In this document: positions 24,798 to 33,759 of the stretch, piece by piece
Position numbering within the stretch: the stretch's first letter is position 1
How the letters are laid out: every line of letters starts with the position of its first letter
From: Chthoniobacter flavus
GTDB lineage: Bacteria; Verrucomicrobiota; Verrucomicrobiia; Chthoniobacterales; Chthoniobacteraceae
Assembly: GCA_945861435.1 (NCBI GenBank)
Contig: CAMAUX010000051.1
Coordinates: 1-40,281 of the forward strand
DNA: 40,281 nt
Direction of reading: 5' to 3'
The notes under the pieces: generated by a model
The model's database searches: none
What the model was told of the DNA's origin: nothing
Seen by the model: the letters and a program-made list of their open reading frames with translations, nothing else
Translations under genes and position numbers: made by a program

Positions 24798-25892
24798 TTA
24801 CTTACTGGCCTTCGCAGCGCGCTGGTCCATCCGGACGCCACTCTCGGCGGGAACAGCCGCGCCCACTTTCTCCACAGGGCTCATGAACAAGTAACGCCAC
24901 ACCTCCTCGTGGAGGAACTTTCCGTCCGATCCCTTCGCTGCGCTGCCGCCCGGCACCACGCCGCTGTGCGCCTTCTTCGCATCGCCCTTCACATCCGCAT
25001 CCGTAATCAGCCGACGGCTGAAACCAAAAGGCGGCGCGACCGCATCCACCTTCACCAGCGGCCCAAACTGCTGCAGTCCCAGCAGTTGCCATGAACGCGG
25101 GTAATGATCACCGCTCCATCCGCTGTCGAGCACATGGCTGAAGCCGAAGAATCGGTTGCGCGGTGTCGCCGGTTCGAGTCCCTGCCAGTCTTCGTACTGG
25201 TCACGAGGCCCGCAGAACATCACCACCCGGTCCACCTTCTGGTGAATCCCGAAGCGCGCAGCCGTCGTCGCCCCGTGGGAGGAACCAGAGACCGCCACCT
25301 TCTCCCAGCGCAGCCCCTTTCCATCCGCACTCAGGAACTGATCCCAACCGCCCTGCGGATTCTTCTGCGCAAGCCAGCGCACAAACTGATGCGCGCGCTC
25401 CATCATCCCATCGGGCTTCGGGATCGACACCAACGGGCTGAAATCCTCCCCCATCGCCGCCTCGAGGCGGATCCGTCCGAGGTGCTGTGAATCAGCCGGT
25501 GCTGGCTCCTTGCCGAACTGTCCGAACCAACCGTTGGCGTAATGCACCTGGATCGCATGAAGCCCGTAACCGTTGAGCCGCTCAAAGAGAGCGGGTGAGT
25601 GCCCCATCAACCACACCACCAGCCTGCCCTGCGGCGCCACGCGCGTGTCCACCGATGCGTGCTCCACATCCGCAGGCTTGCCGCCCTTCTCAAACACGAA
25701 CTCGATCTCCGGATGCGCTTTCGCAAGAGGATCGATCTCACTCGCACGCGCCGTGAACTCGTAGCGCTGCGGACTCGGATCGACCGCCTGCGCTCCGGAC
25801 ACGAAACCCACAACCGCACACAAAACCGGGATGAAACGGATGACGCAGCGCGCCGTTAAAGACAGGGGGGAGGAGAACATCCCCTCACCCAA
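24798..25892 (-). CDS. Secreted alpha/beta-hydrolase-like protein (BPSS1187-like)
   Basis: A 364-residue protein with a signal peptide (CVIRFIPVLCAVVGFVSGAQA). It has an alpha/beta hydrolase layout: strand LVVWLMGHSP (oxyanion region), strand HAIQVHYANGWFG, and a nucleophile elbow VAVSGSSHGATTAARFG with Ser205 in GxSxG. A later acid and His (FSHVLDSGWSGDHYP, SGDGKFLHEE-like region) could complete a triad but I cannot place them. It resembles the BPSS1187 family as I recall it; this is moderate confidence. It is the last gene of a minus-strand run, starting 6 bp after the ispE stop. A second ATG at 25880 is possible. The substrate is unknown. Confidence 0.83.
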   Translation of the reverse strand: MGEGMFSSPLSLTARCVIRFIPVLCAVVGFVSGAQAVDPSPQRYEFTARASEIDPLAKAHPEIEFVFEKGGKPADVEHASVDTRVAPQGRLVVWLMGHSPALFERLNGYGLHAIQVHYANGWFGQFGKEPAPADSQHLGRIRLEAAMGEDFSPLVSIPKPDGMMERAHQFVRWLAQKNPQGGWDQFLSADGKGLRWEKVAVSGSSHGATTAARFGIHQKVDRVVMFCGPRDQYEDWQGLEPATPRNRFFGFSHVLDSGWSGDHYPRSWQLLGLQQFGPLVKVDAVAPPFGFSRRLITDADVKGDAKKAHSGVVPGGSAAKGSDGKFLHEEVWRYLFMSPVEKVGAAVPAESGVRMDQRAAKASK

Positions 25893-25898
25893 TCACCT

Positions 25899-26741
25899 TC
25901 AGCCTGCGGATGCCAGCGTCCGGCACAGGTGCACCCAGAGGTTGCGCCCAAAGCGCTCCCCAAGCCGCTCGCCAAGCACCGGCCCCTGTTCCTCCGCACG
26001 CAGCACCGCAAACACGGTCGCACCTGAACCGGACATGAGCGCACCCGCGACCTCTGGCTGGTTGAGGAGCCAGCGTTTGAGCTCGGCCAGGAACAGGTAC
26101 TTCTCAAACACAGGCCGCTCGAGATCGTTGACCAGCGCGCCCCATGCAAATTGCTGCGGCCCATAATCAACGCCGGGTACTTCGCGGGAATCGCGCCAGC
26201 GCTGATAAGCCCATGGAGTGGGCACCTCGAACGAAGGCTTTACCAGCAGCAGCGGCAGCACCGGCGCATCTGCCACGGGCTCCACACGCTCTCCGCGCCC
26301 GCGACACACCGCGGCGCTCTGGTGGAGGAAAAAGGGCACATCGGAACCCAGCTGCGCGGCCATCCCCGAGAGAACGTCCACCGGCAGCTGCGTCTCAAAG
26401 AGCGCATTGAGCCCCAGCAATGTGGTCGCTGCATCGCTGCTCCCTCCGCCCAGTCCGGCCCCATACGGGATCGCCTTGGAAAGATGAATATCCAGATGCG
26501 GCTCCAGGCCCACCTCCCCACAGAAGAGCCGCGCAGCCTTCACCACAAGGTTGCCACCGTCAGCGGGCAGCGAAGCATCATCGCACTCAAACCGAAGCCC
26601 CCCCTCCACACGCGCACCGATCGTCAGCCGATCAAACACCGACACCGGACACATCAGCGTCTCGATCTCGTGGAAACCGTCCTCCCGCCGCCCCTTTACG
26701 GAGAGCGAGAGGTTGATCTTGGCGGGAGCCAGCAGTTCCAT
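25899..26741 (-). CDS. ispE: 4-diphosphocytidyl-2-C-methyl-D-erythritol kinase
   Basis: A 280-residue GHMP kinase of the MEP isoprenoid pathway that phosphorylates CDP-ME with ATP in the cytoplasm. The start at 26741 (MELLAPAKINLSLSVKGRRE) gives the normal IspE N-terminus with the conserved Lys in PAKINL. The ATP-binding glycine loop is IPYGAGLGGGSSDAAT (about residues 87-102), and the third GHMP motif is GALMSGSGATVFAV near residue 235. The GSDVPFFL stretch carries the expected Asp. It sits inside an unusual run with a helicase, a glycosidase and two secreted proteins; no other MEP gene is nearby. The spacing to the next gene is 6 bp. Confidence 0.94.
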   Translation of the reverse strand: MELLAPAKINLSLSVKGRREDGFHEIETLMCPVSVFDRLTIGARVEGGLRFECDDASLPADGGNLVVKAARLFCGEVGLEPHLDIHLSKAIPYGAGLGGGSSDAATTLLGLNALFETQLPVDVLSGMAAQLGSDVPFFLHQSAAVCRGRGERVEPVADAPVLPLLLVKPSFEVPTPWAYQRWRDSREVPGVDYGPQQFAWGALVNDLERPVFEKYLFLAELKRWLLNQPEVAGALMSGSGATVFAVLRAEEQGPVLGERLGERFGRNLWVHLCRTLASAG

Positions 26742-26794
26742 GCGTGCGAGCGGTCCGGCACCAGCCCTCAGTTCCTTCAGAACAACCCGCAGTC

Positions 26795-27136
26795 CTAGCG
26801 CAGCTTCGGCCGACGCGCCCGCTCCGCAGCCTTCTCGATGGGGTTCTGCATCACCATACGCGCAACCGTGCCGTCCATCTCCACCTGCAGTCCCGTTTGC
26901 TGACGGCCATCCGCAACAAACGCGGGAGACCAACTCACCACCCAGTGCAACTTCGAGCGCGTGAGCGATGTCGCCTCCTGCGTCACCGAAACCAACTGGC
27001 GTCCCTGCTCCTGCCCGTGTTCGCGCAGGTACTCGTTCGCAATCCGAACCGCCTGCTCAAGGGTGACATCGGGCGCCGCAAACGCCTGAAAACAAAGACC
27101 GCTCGTCACAGTAAGAATTGCCAGAATGGTTTTCAT
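26795..27136 (-). CDS. Small secreted PepSY-like protein
   Basis: A 113-residue protein starting at ATG 27136 (MKTILAILTVTSGLCFQAFA, a clean signal peptide). The rest, VTLEQAVRIANEYLREHG, LHWVVSWSPAF and LQVEMDGTVARMVMQ, matches the helix plus three-strand pattern of PepSY-type domains, which are usually inhibitory or binding modules in the periplasm. The C-terminus is basic (AERARRPKLR). It lies between the glycosidase (89 bp upstream) and ispE (53 bp downstream) on the same strand. Assignment is by pattern; the family is not certain. Confidence 0.78.
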   Translation of the reverse strand: MKTILAILTVTSGLCFQAFAAPDVTLEQAVRIANEYLREHGQEQGRQLVSVTQEATSLTRSKLHWVVSWSPAFVADGRQQTGLQVEMDGTVARMVMQNPIEKAAERARRPKLR

Positions 27137-27225
27137 GGGTGGTGAAGTGTTTCTTAAACAGAGGCTGTACATCAGATCGCCCGTTCAGATGGAAGTCGAA
27201 ACCCCAGCGCCTTCCCGCCCGCTTC

Positions 27226-29313
27226 TCAGCGGATTGAGCCCCGGTACGGCACCGCATCAAACGCATCCACACCGATGACCGGCAGGGCAAACGCCGTCGC
27301 CTCGCCCTCGACATCCGTATCGAGCGCCTTGAACACCGACCACGCACGCTTCTTCTCGCCAAAGGGTTTTCCCGGACTGGCAAGCGTCCGCAATCCCAGA
27401 AGAAGTCCACCCTCGTCCGCCGCGTCAACCCAGCGGTGGTACTGAAAGGCCACGATGCTGCGCAGGGGCCGGATCTTGTGCCATGTGTACGCCAGCGCCG
27501 CCGCCTGCAAACGCTGCGCCTCCTCCCCATAGCCAGCCGTGTGAAATCCCTGCTCGGAAAGCATCACAGATCGCACGCCGCCTGTGGCCGTGCGCATCCG
27601 CCCTTCATGCATGAAGGCGTCGAGCACCTCGATGTTGCGCGGCGTCACCAGTTCCGTGTCGAAACTCCACGCCACACGCCGGTCATTCCATGCCCGCGGA
27701 TCAAACAGACTCTGGGGATAGGGATGATACGCCACCCCCCATCCAAAGTCCCCCTCCCGACTCGATGCATCGGCCAGCCTCTCCAGCAGCCCGCGCACCC
27801 CATACTCGCGGGTCCCATCACCCCTGGGAGGAATCCAACCATGCGTGAGCGAGATGAACACCTCCGCCTCCGGGTTGCGCTCGCGGGCCGCCAGCCACAC
27901 CAGTCGCAGCGAGCGCACATAGTGATCCATGTAGAGCGCCGCCGGTTGCTCACCCATGTTCGTCCACGTCCATCCGTAATCCACCTCGTTGTGCACGATC
28001 CAGCGTCGGATGAACCCGTGCTCCACGCTGCAGTAACGACGCGCCAGCAACGCCAGCACCGCCCGGTACGCACGCACCCCCTCCACCGTCGTAAGATTCG
28101 GCATCGCATAAATCCCGGGCTCACACGCCTCCGGATGCACCATCGCCCCCCGCAACTCCGCCTCGCGCGGAAAACCCACCAGCAAAATCGCCGAAACACC
28201 CATCGCATGGTCGCTGCAAAACTTCACCGTCCGGTCGAGGGACTCCAGCGCTCTGGTCACGGCCCCGTACTGGTGCCCCTCAAACTCAAACACCGGCGCA
28301 CCTGCGTCCGGCCGCATCCTCAACAACTGGGTGAGCACCACGTTCACCGTCACATGCTCCACCCCCAACTCCACCAACTCCTCCAAGGGCGCAGGACCGC
28401 CCAAACCGCCCATCCCCTTCTTGGTCCGCGGCTCCCACTTCGGGAACGGCGCCGCATCGAGTCCGGGAAACTCGAGCGCGTACTTCGCTGCCGAATCCAG
28501 ACACCAAGCCCCGTCCACGCGCCGCGCCACGCACCAACGCGAGCAGATCCGGTCCCGCCCGTCCACACGCCGTGGCAGCGCCAACTCGAAGCGGCCACGA
28601 CTGAGCGGCGCCACTGCGCTGAACTGCGTCATCTTCCACGGCTGCTCATGAGGCTGCACCTCGCAAAGAAAAACCCCGTCCTCTCCCCCTCCACCCACCT
28701 CCCCGCGCACCAGCACGGAAGCGGCTTCCAAGCGAACCGCATCAACCACCGAGGGCCACGGACGACTCCTGTAACCCTCGGCCAGCGCAGCCTCCGCCCG
28801 CTTGCGTTCCACCTCCCGAGCCGCCGATTCCTTGCGCGCCTGCTCCTCCGGACTCGGCGCCCGCAACTGCATCCCGCGCAACTGGAGGTGCACCCCGGAC
28901 TTGGTTCCGAAGTCGATCCGCAGTTGTCGCACCGCCCCTCGAAACTGGGGCGATGCAGCAAGATCCACCGCCACGGGCTGCCACACCTCCGCAGACGCCA
29001 ACCGGCCCGCGCGCACCGAGTTCTCCTCGCGGATCGGAGGACCGAAGAACACCTGCAACGCGTCGATGCCATCCGGGCAGAAGTACTCGAACACCAGCAC
29101 ACACGCGTCCCGCGCAACCTCGGCGCCCGTATCGAGAACAAGGAACGGATCACCGCCTGACATGACCAGTTCAAGCACTCCCCCCCCTGCCTCGCGCATC
29201 TCCAACTCGTGCGGCCTCCCGCGCGCCGGATCAAGAGCCACGAACTCCACCGCCTGCAGCAAAGACCCGCCCCACAGCAGCAGCGCAAGGAGTGTGAGCG
29301 CCCGCACGTTCAT
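27226..29313 (-). CDS. Secreted glycoside-hydrolase-like protein (DUF5722-like)
   Basis: A 695-residue protein with a signal peptide (RALTLLALLLWGGSLLQA). Residues to about 150 look like a beta-sandwich carbohydrate-binding domain (FVALDPARGRPHEL and so on), followed by a coiled stretch (EEQARKESAAREVERKRAEA). The rest reads as a TIM barrel: LVELGVEHVTVNVVL; WIVHNEVDYGWTWTNMG, with Asn442-Glu443 at the strand-4 acid/base position of clan GH-A; and VMLSEQGFHT with Glu587 at the strand-7 nucleophile position. The overall character matches DUF5722 proteins as I recall them. It likely cleaves a polysaccharide outside the cytoplasm; the substrate is unknown. Its ATG overlaps the helicase stop (ATGA at 29310-29313). 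Confidence 0.85.
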   Translation of the reverse strand: MNVRALTLLALLLWGGSLLQAVEFVALDPARGRPHELEMREAGGGVLELVMSGGDPFLVLDTGAEVARDACVLVFEYFCPDGIDALQVFFGPPIREENSVRAGRLASAEVWQPVAVDLAASPQFRGAVRQLRIDFGTKSGVHLQLRGMQLRAPSPEEQARKESAAREVERKRAEAALAEGYRSRPWPSVVDAVRLEAASVLVRGEVGGGGEDGVFLCEVQPHEQPWKMTQFSAVAPLSRGRFELALPRRVDGRDRICSRWCVARRVDGAWCLDSAAKYALEFPGLDAAPFPKWEPRTKKGMGGLGGPAPLEELVELGVEHVTVNVVLTQLLRMRPDAGAPVFEFEGHQYGAVTRALESLDRTVKFCSDHAMGVSAILLVGFPREAELRGAMVHPEACEPGIYAMPNLTTVEGVRAYRAVLALLARRYCSVEHGFIRRWIVHNEVDYGWTWTNMGEQPAALYMDHYVRSLRLVWLAARERNPEAEVFISLTHGWIPPRGDGTREYGVRGLLERLADASSREGDFGWGVAYHPYPQSLFDPRAWNDRRVAWSFDTELVTPRNIEVLDAFMHEGRMRTATGGVRSVMLSEQGFHTAGYGEEAQRLQAAALAYTWHKIRPLRSIVAFQYHRWVDAADEGGLLLGLRTLASPGKPFGEKKRAWSVFKALDTDVEGEATAFALPVIGVDAFDAVPYRGSIR

Positions 29314-32300
29314 TCCGCAAACAGCTCCCGGAGATCCTCCAGCGTGAGACTCTGCGCGAACTGCTCCTCGCCGAGAACACCCTCCGCCAGCGCACGTTTG
29401 CGGGTCTGCAGAGTGCGAATCTTCTCCTCGATGCTGTTCTTGATGAGCAGTCGATACGCCACCACCTTGTTGGCCTGGCCGATGCGGTGGGTGCGGTCAA
29501 TTGCCTGATTCTCCACCGCCGGATTCCACCACGGATCGAAGAGCACCACGTAACTGGCCGCCGTCAGGTTCAGGCCGAAGCCACCCGCTTTCAGCGAAAT
29601 CAGAAACACGGAAGGCCCCTCGGACGCTTGAAACTCGCGCACCAGATCGCCCCGGTTCTCCGTCTTGCCCGCGAGGTAAAACAACGGCCAGCCCCGCTTG
29701 GAAATGGCCTCCTTCAGAAGGTCCAGCATCTGGACGAACTGCGAGAAAACGAGCACCTTCTGCCCCTGCTCCATCAGGGGTTCGAGCTGTTCTATCAACG
29801 CCTCCAACTTCGCGCTGGGCGCCTTGCTGGCGGGCGCCACCAGCCGCGGATCGCAGCAAATCTGGCGCAGGCGCAGCAGAGAGCTGAGCACATGAAATCT
29901 CTGCCCCGCCAACTGCTTCTGCGTGGTCACCTGCAGCAGCATCTGCTGCGCCCGCTTGAGCTCCGCACGGTAAAGCGTCTGCTGCTCCCCCTCCATCGCA
30001 CAATGCAGGTCCTCTTCAATCCGGTCCGGAAGATCCGTCGCCACCTGCCCCTTCGTCCGCCGTAAAACAAAGGGACGGACCCGGGCCGACAGCCGGCGGT
30101 GTGCGTAGGGATCCTCCTTCGACCCGTACAACTTCGCAAACTGCGCGCGCGACCCCAGCGCTCCGGGCATCGCAAACGACATCAGACTCCAAAGGTCCAG
30201 AAGCCGGTTCTCAATCGGCGTGCCGCTGAGCACCAACCGATGCTCAGCCTTCAGGGAACGTGCAATCTGCGCCGTCGCCGACCCGGGGTTCTTGATGAAC
30301 TGCCCCTCATCGAGCACCACCGCAAGGAAAGACGCCTCCGCCAGCGTGCCGCCCACCGCCCGCAGTTGCGCGTAATTGATCACGTGCAAGTCCGCCTCCT
30401 CCAAACTCGCCGACACCTGTGAGAGCTCACCCCCCGCCCAAACACGCACGCGGAATCCGGGCAGGAAACGCTGCGCCTCTGCCTGCCAGTTATCGCACAC
30501 GCTCTTCGGGCAAACCACCAGCGACGGCAGCGACCTGCCGCCGGAGCGCCCCCGCAGCCATGCCAGCCAGGTCAGCGTCTGCACCGTCTTGCCGAGACCC
30601 ATGTCGTCGGCAAGCACACCTCCAAACCCATTCGTGCTGAGGTAGGCAAGAAAGTGAAACCCGTCGAGCTGGTAGGGACGCAGCTGCGCTTGAATCGCCT
30701 CCGGCACCTCCGGCGTCACGCGCGTCTTGAGTTCGTCCCGACGACGCTCAATGCGCTCGCATGTCGCCGCAGGAAGAAACCGGCGCGCCGCCTTGTCTGC
30801 AATCTGGAGCGCGTGCAGCCTCTGCGGCTCGCTGGAAAGCTCCTGCGCACTGAGCCCCAGCCGCGCAAGCTGCTCGTCGTCCTCCTGCGAAAACGCGAAC
30901 TCCAGCCGGCGCCACCCCTTCTCCTCGAGCCGCACCCACCCCCCGCGCGCATCCAGCAACAGCTTGAGCTCCGGCTTGGTGAGCTGCGTGTCCGCCACAT
31001 CCAGCACCACCTTCAGATCAAACCAATCCAGCTCCGCCTCCTCCACCTCCAGCCGGATCGCCCCCTTCAAAGGCGCCTCGCGGAAAGAGGCCAGCTCCCC
31101 TTCCAGATCCAGCGCCAGCCCCGCCGGCAGGGAATGGAGCCAGGCGGCAAACGTCTCGGCAAACTTCCGCGTGAGCTTGAAATGCCAGTGCAGCCGCACA
31201 TCGTCCCACTTCAATGGCAGCGGTTCCAGCAGCACCGCCACGCGCGCCAGCGCCGACCGATCGTAATAGGTCGACTCGTCCGGCGCACCACTCCGCCCCG
31301 TGCTGCGCCACCCCTGCGGCGTGTAGGCCAGCTGCAATTCCCCGTCCTCCGACTCCGCACGCACCTCGATCAAGCAACTCTCCTCGCTCGACCCCGCCCA
31401 TGTGGGTTGCACCGTGCAACGCATCCGCGGACGCACCTCCACCGTCTTCACTCGCTCCCGCAGCCGCTGCGGCAACTCCACCCCCATCCGCCTCAGCAAT
31501 CGCACCCCGTGCCCGCTTTCCAGCGCCTGTGCTGGAATCCGCGTCTCCACCCCGGGATCAATCACCCGCTCATCCACCTCCGGCCCCCTCCAAAGCGCAC
31601 GCCCGGTGAGGTACAGGTTCGGATGTCCCTTGCTGATATGCAGGAAGGGCCCCGCCAGAGCTCCTTCCGGATCCACGATGCGCAATCGATAATCATCGCC
31701 CACCCCACTCGCCGGTTCCACCTGCCAGCGCAACGGCTCTTCGGGACGCTGCAAAGGCAGCCCGCCCTCCCCCACCAACCGGCTCGCCAGCCACGGCAGA
31801 CGCAGCACCTCGGCCAAAATCTCCCGCGTCTCCGGATCCTGATACGGCAGCGTCGGCTCAAAACCAAACGCTCCACGTTCCACGAGCCAGCGCGAAAGCA
31901 ACGCCGCCTCCTCCACCATGCGGTCCGGCCCAATGTGGCTGAGGTCACGAAACTCCCGCAGCTTCATCGGCTCGAAATCCATGTCCCCGGCGCGCTTCCA
32001 CTCCACGGCCACATGCTGGGGAAGGAACCGCAACCTCAGGTCCACCTCCCGTCCGGGCACCTCGGCCGCATCCTCGCGCAGGTTACCCAGCAACCGCGAC
32101 CATCGATCCACCTCACGCGTACGCCGCCACTGCGCCACCTTCTCCCGCGCGGGCCCCGGATCGCCAAGCACCTGCATGGATTCCGGAACGATCCCATGCC
32201 GTTCCTCAAGAAACACCAGCATGTGAAGCCAGAACTCACGCTCATCCATCGGCGGCTTCGCCCATAATTCCAACCGATCCCAGTTGCGCGACTCAAACGT

Positions 32301-32843
32301 CACCCCCAGCACCTTCAGATCCTGCGGCGCCGGGATCCCCCCTTCATGCGCACTCTGATAAGCGGCATTCACCGCCTCACAGTACCGACGCTCCTCCTTG
32401 CTCAACGCCCGCCCAAGCCCCTCCGCCAGCATCCCCTCCAAACCACCCTTTGTCGCCGCCGCACGAGACGAACTTCCCGCCGTCCCAGCACGCTTCGAGC
32501 CCACCTCCACAGCCTCCTCCTCCTCATCCTCCTCCTCCGCACGGGCGATGGGTGCCACGAGCACCGCTTTCATCAGCGCGTAGATGTGCTTGCAATGCAC
32601 TCCAAGGGCGCAACTGCACCGGCCACTCCACACCCCCCGCTTCTCGTCGTACGCAACAGTCGTCTGGTACACCTGCGATCCACTCACCTCCCCGCTGAAC
32701 CCCACCCCCGCTCCCAGCGCCTCCAACTCCTGCACCGCCCCACCCATGAAGTACGCCATGCCACCGTGCACAACACCGGCGGGAAACCCGCCAAGAAACT
32801 TGTAGGCGGCAGACCGCGCGGAGGCCGGGATGTGAAAAGCCAT
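29310..32843 (-). CDS. SNF2-family helicase with SWIM zinc finger
   Basis: A 1177-residue protein. Start ATG 32843 (MAFHIPASARSAAYKFLGG) is chosen over 32879; an AGGA lies 9 nt before it. The N-terminal SWIM finger is Cys76-x-Cys78-x5-Cys84-x-His86 (CSCALGVHCKH). A large middle region of about 600 residues resembles the N-terminal domains of bacterial SNF2 proteins. The ATPase core is at the C-terminus: LADDMGLGKTVQTLTWLAWL (Walker A near residue 745), VLDEGQFIKN (Walker B near 841), VLSGTPIENRLLDLWSL, and motif VI in QAIDRTHRIGQ (near 1110). It should translocate on double-stranded DNA in an ATP-dependent manner; RapA-like remodelling of transcription or repair complexes is possible. No methylase or nuclease accompanies it, so a defence role is not supported. 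Confidence 0.93.
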   Translation of the reverse strand: MAFHIPASARSAAYKFLGGFPAGVVHGGMAYFMGGAVQELEALGAGVGFSGEVSGSQVYQTTVAYDEKRGVWSGRCSCALGVHCKHIYALMKAVLVAPIARAEEEDEEEEAVEVGSKRAGTAGSSSRAAATKGGLEGMLAEGLGRALSKEERRYCEAVNAAYQSAHEGGIPAPQDLKVLGVTFESRNWDRLELWAKPPMDEREFWLHMLVFLEERHGIVPESMQVLGDPGPAREKVAQWRRTREVDRWSRLLGNLREDAAEVPGREVDLRLRFLPQHVAVEWKRAGDMDFEPMKLREFRDLSHIGPDRMVEEAALLSRWLVERGAFGFEPTLPYQDPETREILAEVLRLPWLASRLVGEGGLPLQRPEEPLRWQVEPASGVGDDYRLRIVDPEGALAGPFLHISKGHPNLYLTGRALWRGPEVDERVIDPGVETRIPAQALESGHGVRLLRRMGVELPQRLRERVKTVEVRPRMRCTVQPTWAGSSEESCLIEVRAESEDGELQLAYTPQGWRSTGRSGAPDESTYYDRSALARVAVLLEPLPLKWDDVRLHWHFKLTRKFAETFAAWLHSLPAGLALDLEGELASFREAPLKGAIRLEVEEAELDWFDLKVVLDVADTQLTKPELKLLLDARGGWVRLEEKGWRRLEFAFSQEDDEQLARLGLSAQELSSEPQRLHALQIADKAARRFLPAATCERIERRRDELKTRVTPEVPEAIQAQLRPYQLDGFHFLAYLSTNGFGGVLADDMGLGKTVQTLTWLAWLRGRSGGRSLPSLVVCPKSVCDNWQAEAQRFLPGFRVRVWAGGELSQVSASLEEADLHVINYAQLRAVGGTLAEASFLAVVLDEGQFIKNPGSATAQIARSLKAEHRLVLSGTPIENRLLDLWSLMSFAMPGALGSRAQFAKLYGSKEDPYAHRRLSARVRPFVLRRTKGQVATDLPDRIEEDLHCAMEGEQQTLYRAELKRAQQMLLQVTTQKQLAGQRFHVLSSLLRLRQICCDPRLVAPASKAPSAKLEALIEQLEPLMEQGQKVLVFSQFVQMLDLLKEAISKRGWPLFYLAGKTENRGDLVREFQASEGPSVFLISLKAGGFGLNLTAASYVVLFDPWWNPAVENQAIDRTHRIGQANKVVAYRLLIKNSIEEKIRTLQTRKRALAEGVLGEEQFAQSLTLEDLRELFAE

Positions 32844-33007
32844 AAACGACAATCCTAACCCGGGACGCCCAGTGGGCAAGTGTCAGAGCATCACAATCAA
32901 TCACAACGACATCCACCCCCCGGCATCCCGCCCCCATCCACACCTTGGAAAACACCACCATCCCCCCATCCTCGCACAGCGTCCGCTCCGATCTCCCACC
33001 CCACCCC

Positions 33008-33661
33008 ATGCGCATCCTCCAACTCGACCCGCAATCCATCGCCCTCCGAGCCCGTGCCAGCAGCACCAGCGCACCGTCTCTCAACGAAAGCCTCCTGCGG
33101 GGCATGCTCGGATTCACGCTGGTCAGCGTGGCGGGGTTCGCCCCATGGGCTCTGGCGGGCCGGTGGCTCCAGCACCACCTCGGCGAGGTCGGCCTCTATG
33201 CCGTCTGCCTCCTCGTCTTCCTCGGCCTCAGCGGCCCCGCCCTCCACAGACTGCTCATCGGCCCCGGCTCCCTCGCACGTTTCTCCGCGCTCTTTGCCTG
33301 TGGCTTTAGCCTCTACGCCGCGGCATGGACCAGCGCATGGATGCTTCTGGGCGGCCATGCAGGAAGCCTCCTCGGCTTGGGCACGGGCACCGCTCTTCTG
33401 GCCGCCACGCTCGCCTTCACCTTCGGTGTGCGATCGCAGTGGGCCGCCATATTCGCTCTACTCTTCACCCTCAATTCCGGCGGTTACTTCCTTGGCGGCC
33501 TCCTCGCAAACCACCTCCCCGGCATCAGTGGCAAACTCCTCTGGGGCCTCTGCTACGGACTCGGCTTCGGCGCAGGCCTCGGTTCCGCCTTCTTCGTCTG
33601 CCAGAGCAAGGCGCGTTCCCTCCTCAACTCCGCCGTATCTCCCCATGCCTCAGGAAAATAA
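33008..33661 (+). CDS. Hypothetical six-helix membrane protein
   Basis: A 217-residue protein from ATG 33008 (MRILQLDPQSIALRARASS); an in-frame ATG at 32945 would add a low-quality extension. About six hydrophobic helices are visible: MLGFTLVSVAGFAPWALAG, YAVCLLVFLGLSG, FSALFACGFSLYAAAWTSAW, LGLGTGTALLAATLAFTFG, WAAIFALLFTLNSGGYFLGG and LLWGLCYGLGFGAGLGSAFF. Several have Gly-rich faces. I do not recognise a family. It is divergent from the helicase gene across 164 bp and 98 bp upstream of the HDOD gene. A 12-bp duplication spans its stop codon and provides a second in-frame stop. Confidence 0.8.
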   Translation: MRILQLDPQSIALRARASSTSAPSLNESLLRGMLGFTLVSVAGFAPWALAGRWLQHHLGEVGLYAVCLLVFLGLSGPALHRLLIGPGSLARFSALFACGFSLYAAAWTSAWMLLGGHAGSLLGLGTGTALLAATLAFTFGVRSQWAAIFALLFTLNSGGYFLGGLLANHLPGISGKLLWGLCYGLGFGAGLGSAFFVCQSKARSLLNSAVSPHASGK

Positions 33662-33679
33662 GAGGCAAAATAAGAGGCA
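33656..33679 (+). repeat. Two tandem 12-bp units across a stop codon
   Basis: AAATAAGAGGCA occurs twice in a row. The first copy contains the TAA of the membrane protein gene and the second carries another TAA in the same frame. Confidence 0.8.
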
Positions 33680-33759
33680 GACAACGTCTCCCGCACTCGA
33701 AAAAAGGACTCGCATTAAGAAGCCCCATCAACGATTTGGCATCCCGCCCACCTCACTGC

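Noticed and set aside
27436-29160. 574-codon plus-strand open frame
   Set aside because: Shadow of the glycosidase gene; His/Arg/Pro-rich with no domain pattern.
30654-32267. 537-codon plus-strand open frame
   Set aside because: Shadow of the SNF2 gene, which shows clear helicase motifs on the minus strand.
29310-32843. Defence island reading of the SNF2 gene
   Set aside because: No methylase, nuclease, DISARM-like or other defence partner accompanies it; the neighbours are metabolic or secreted proteins.
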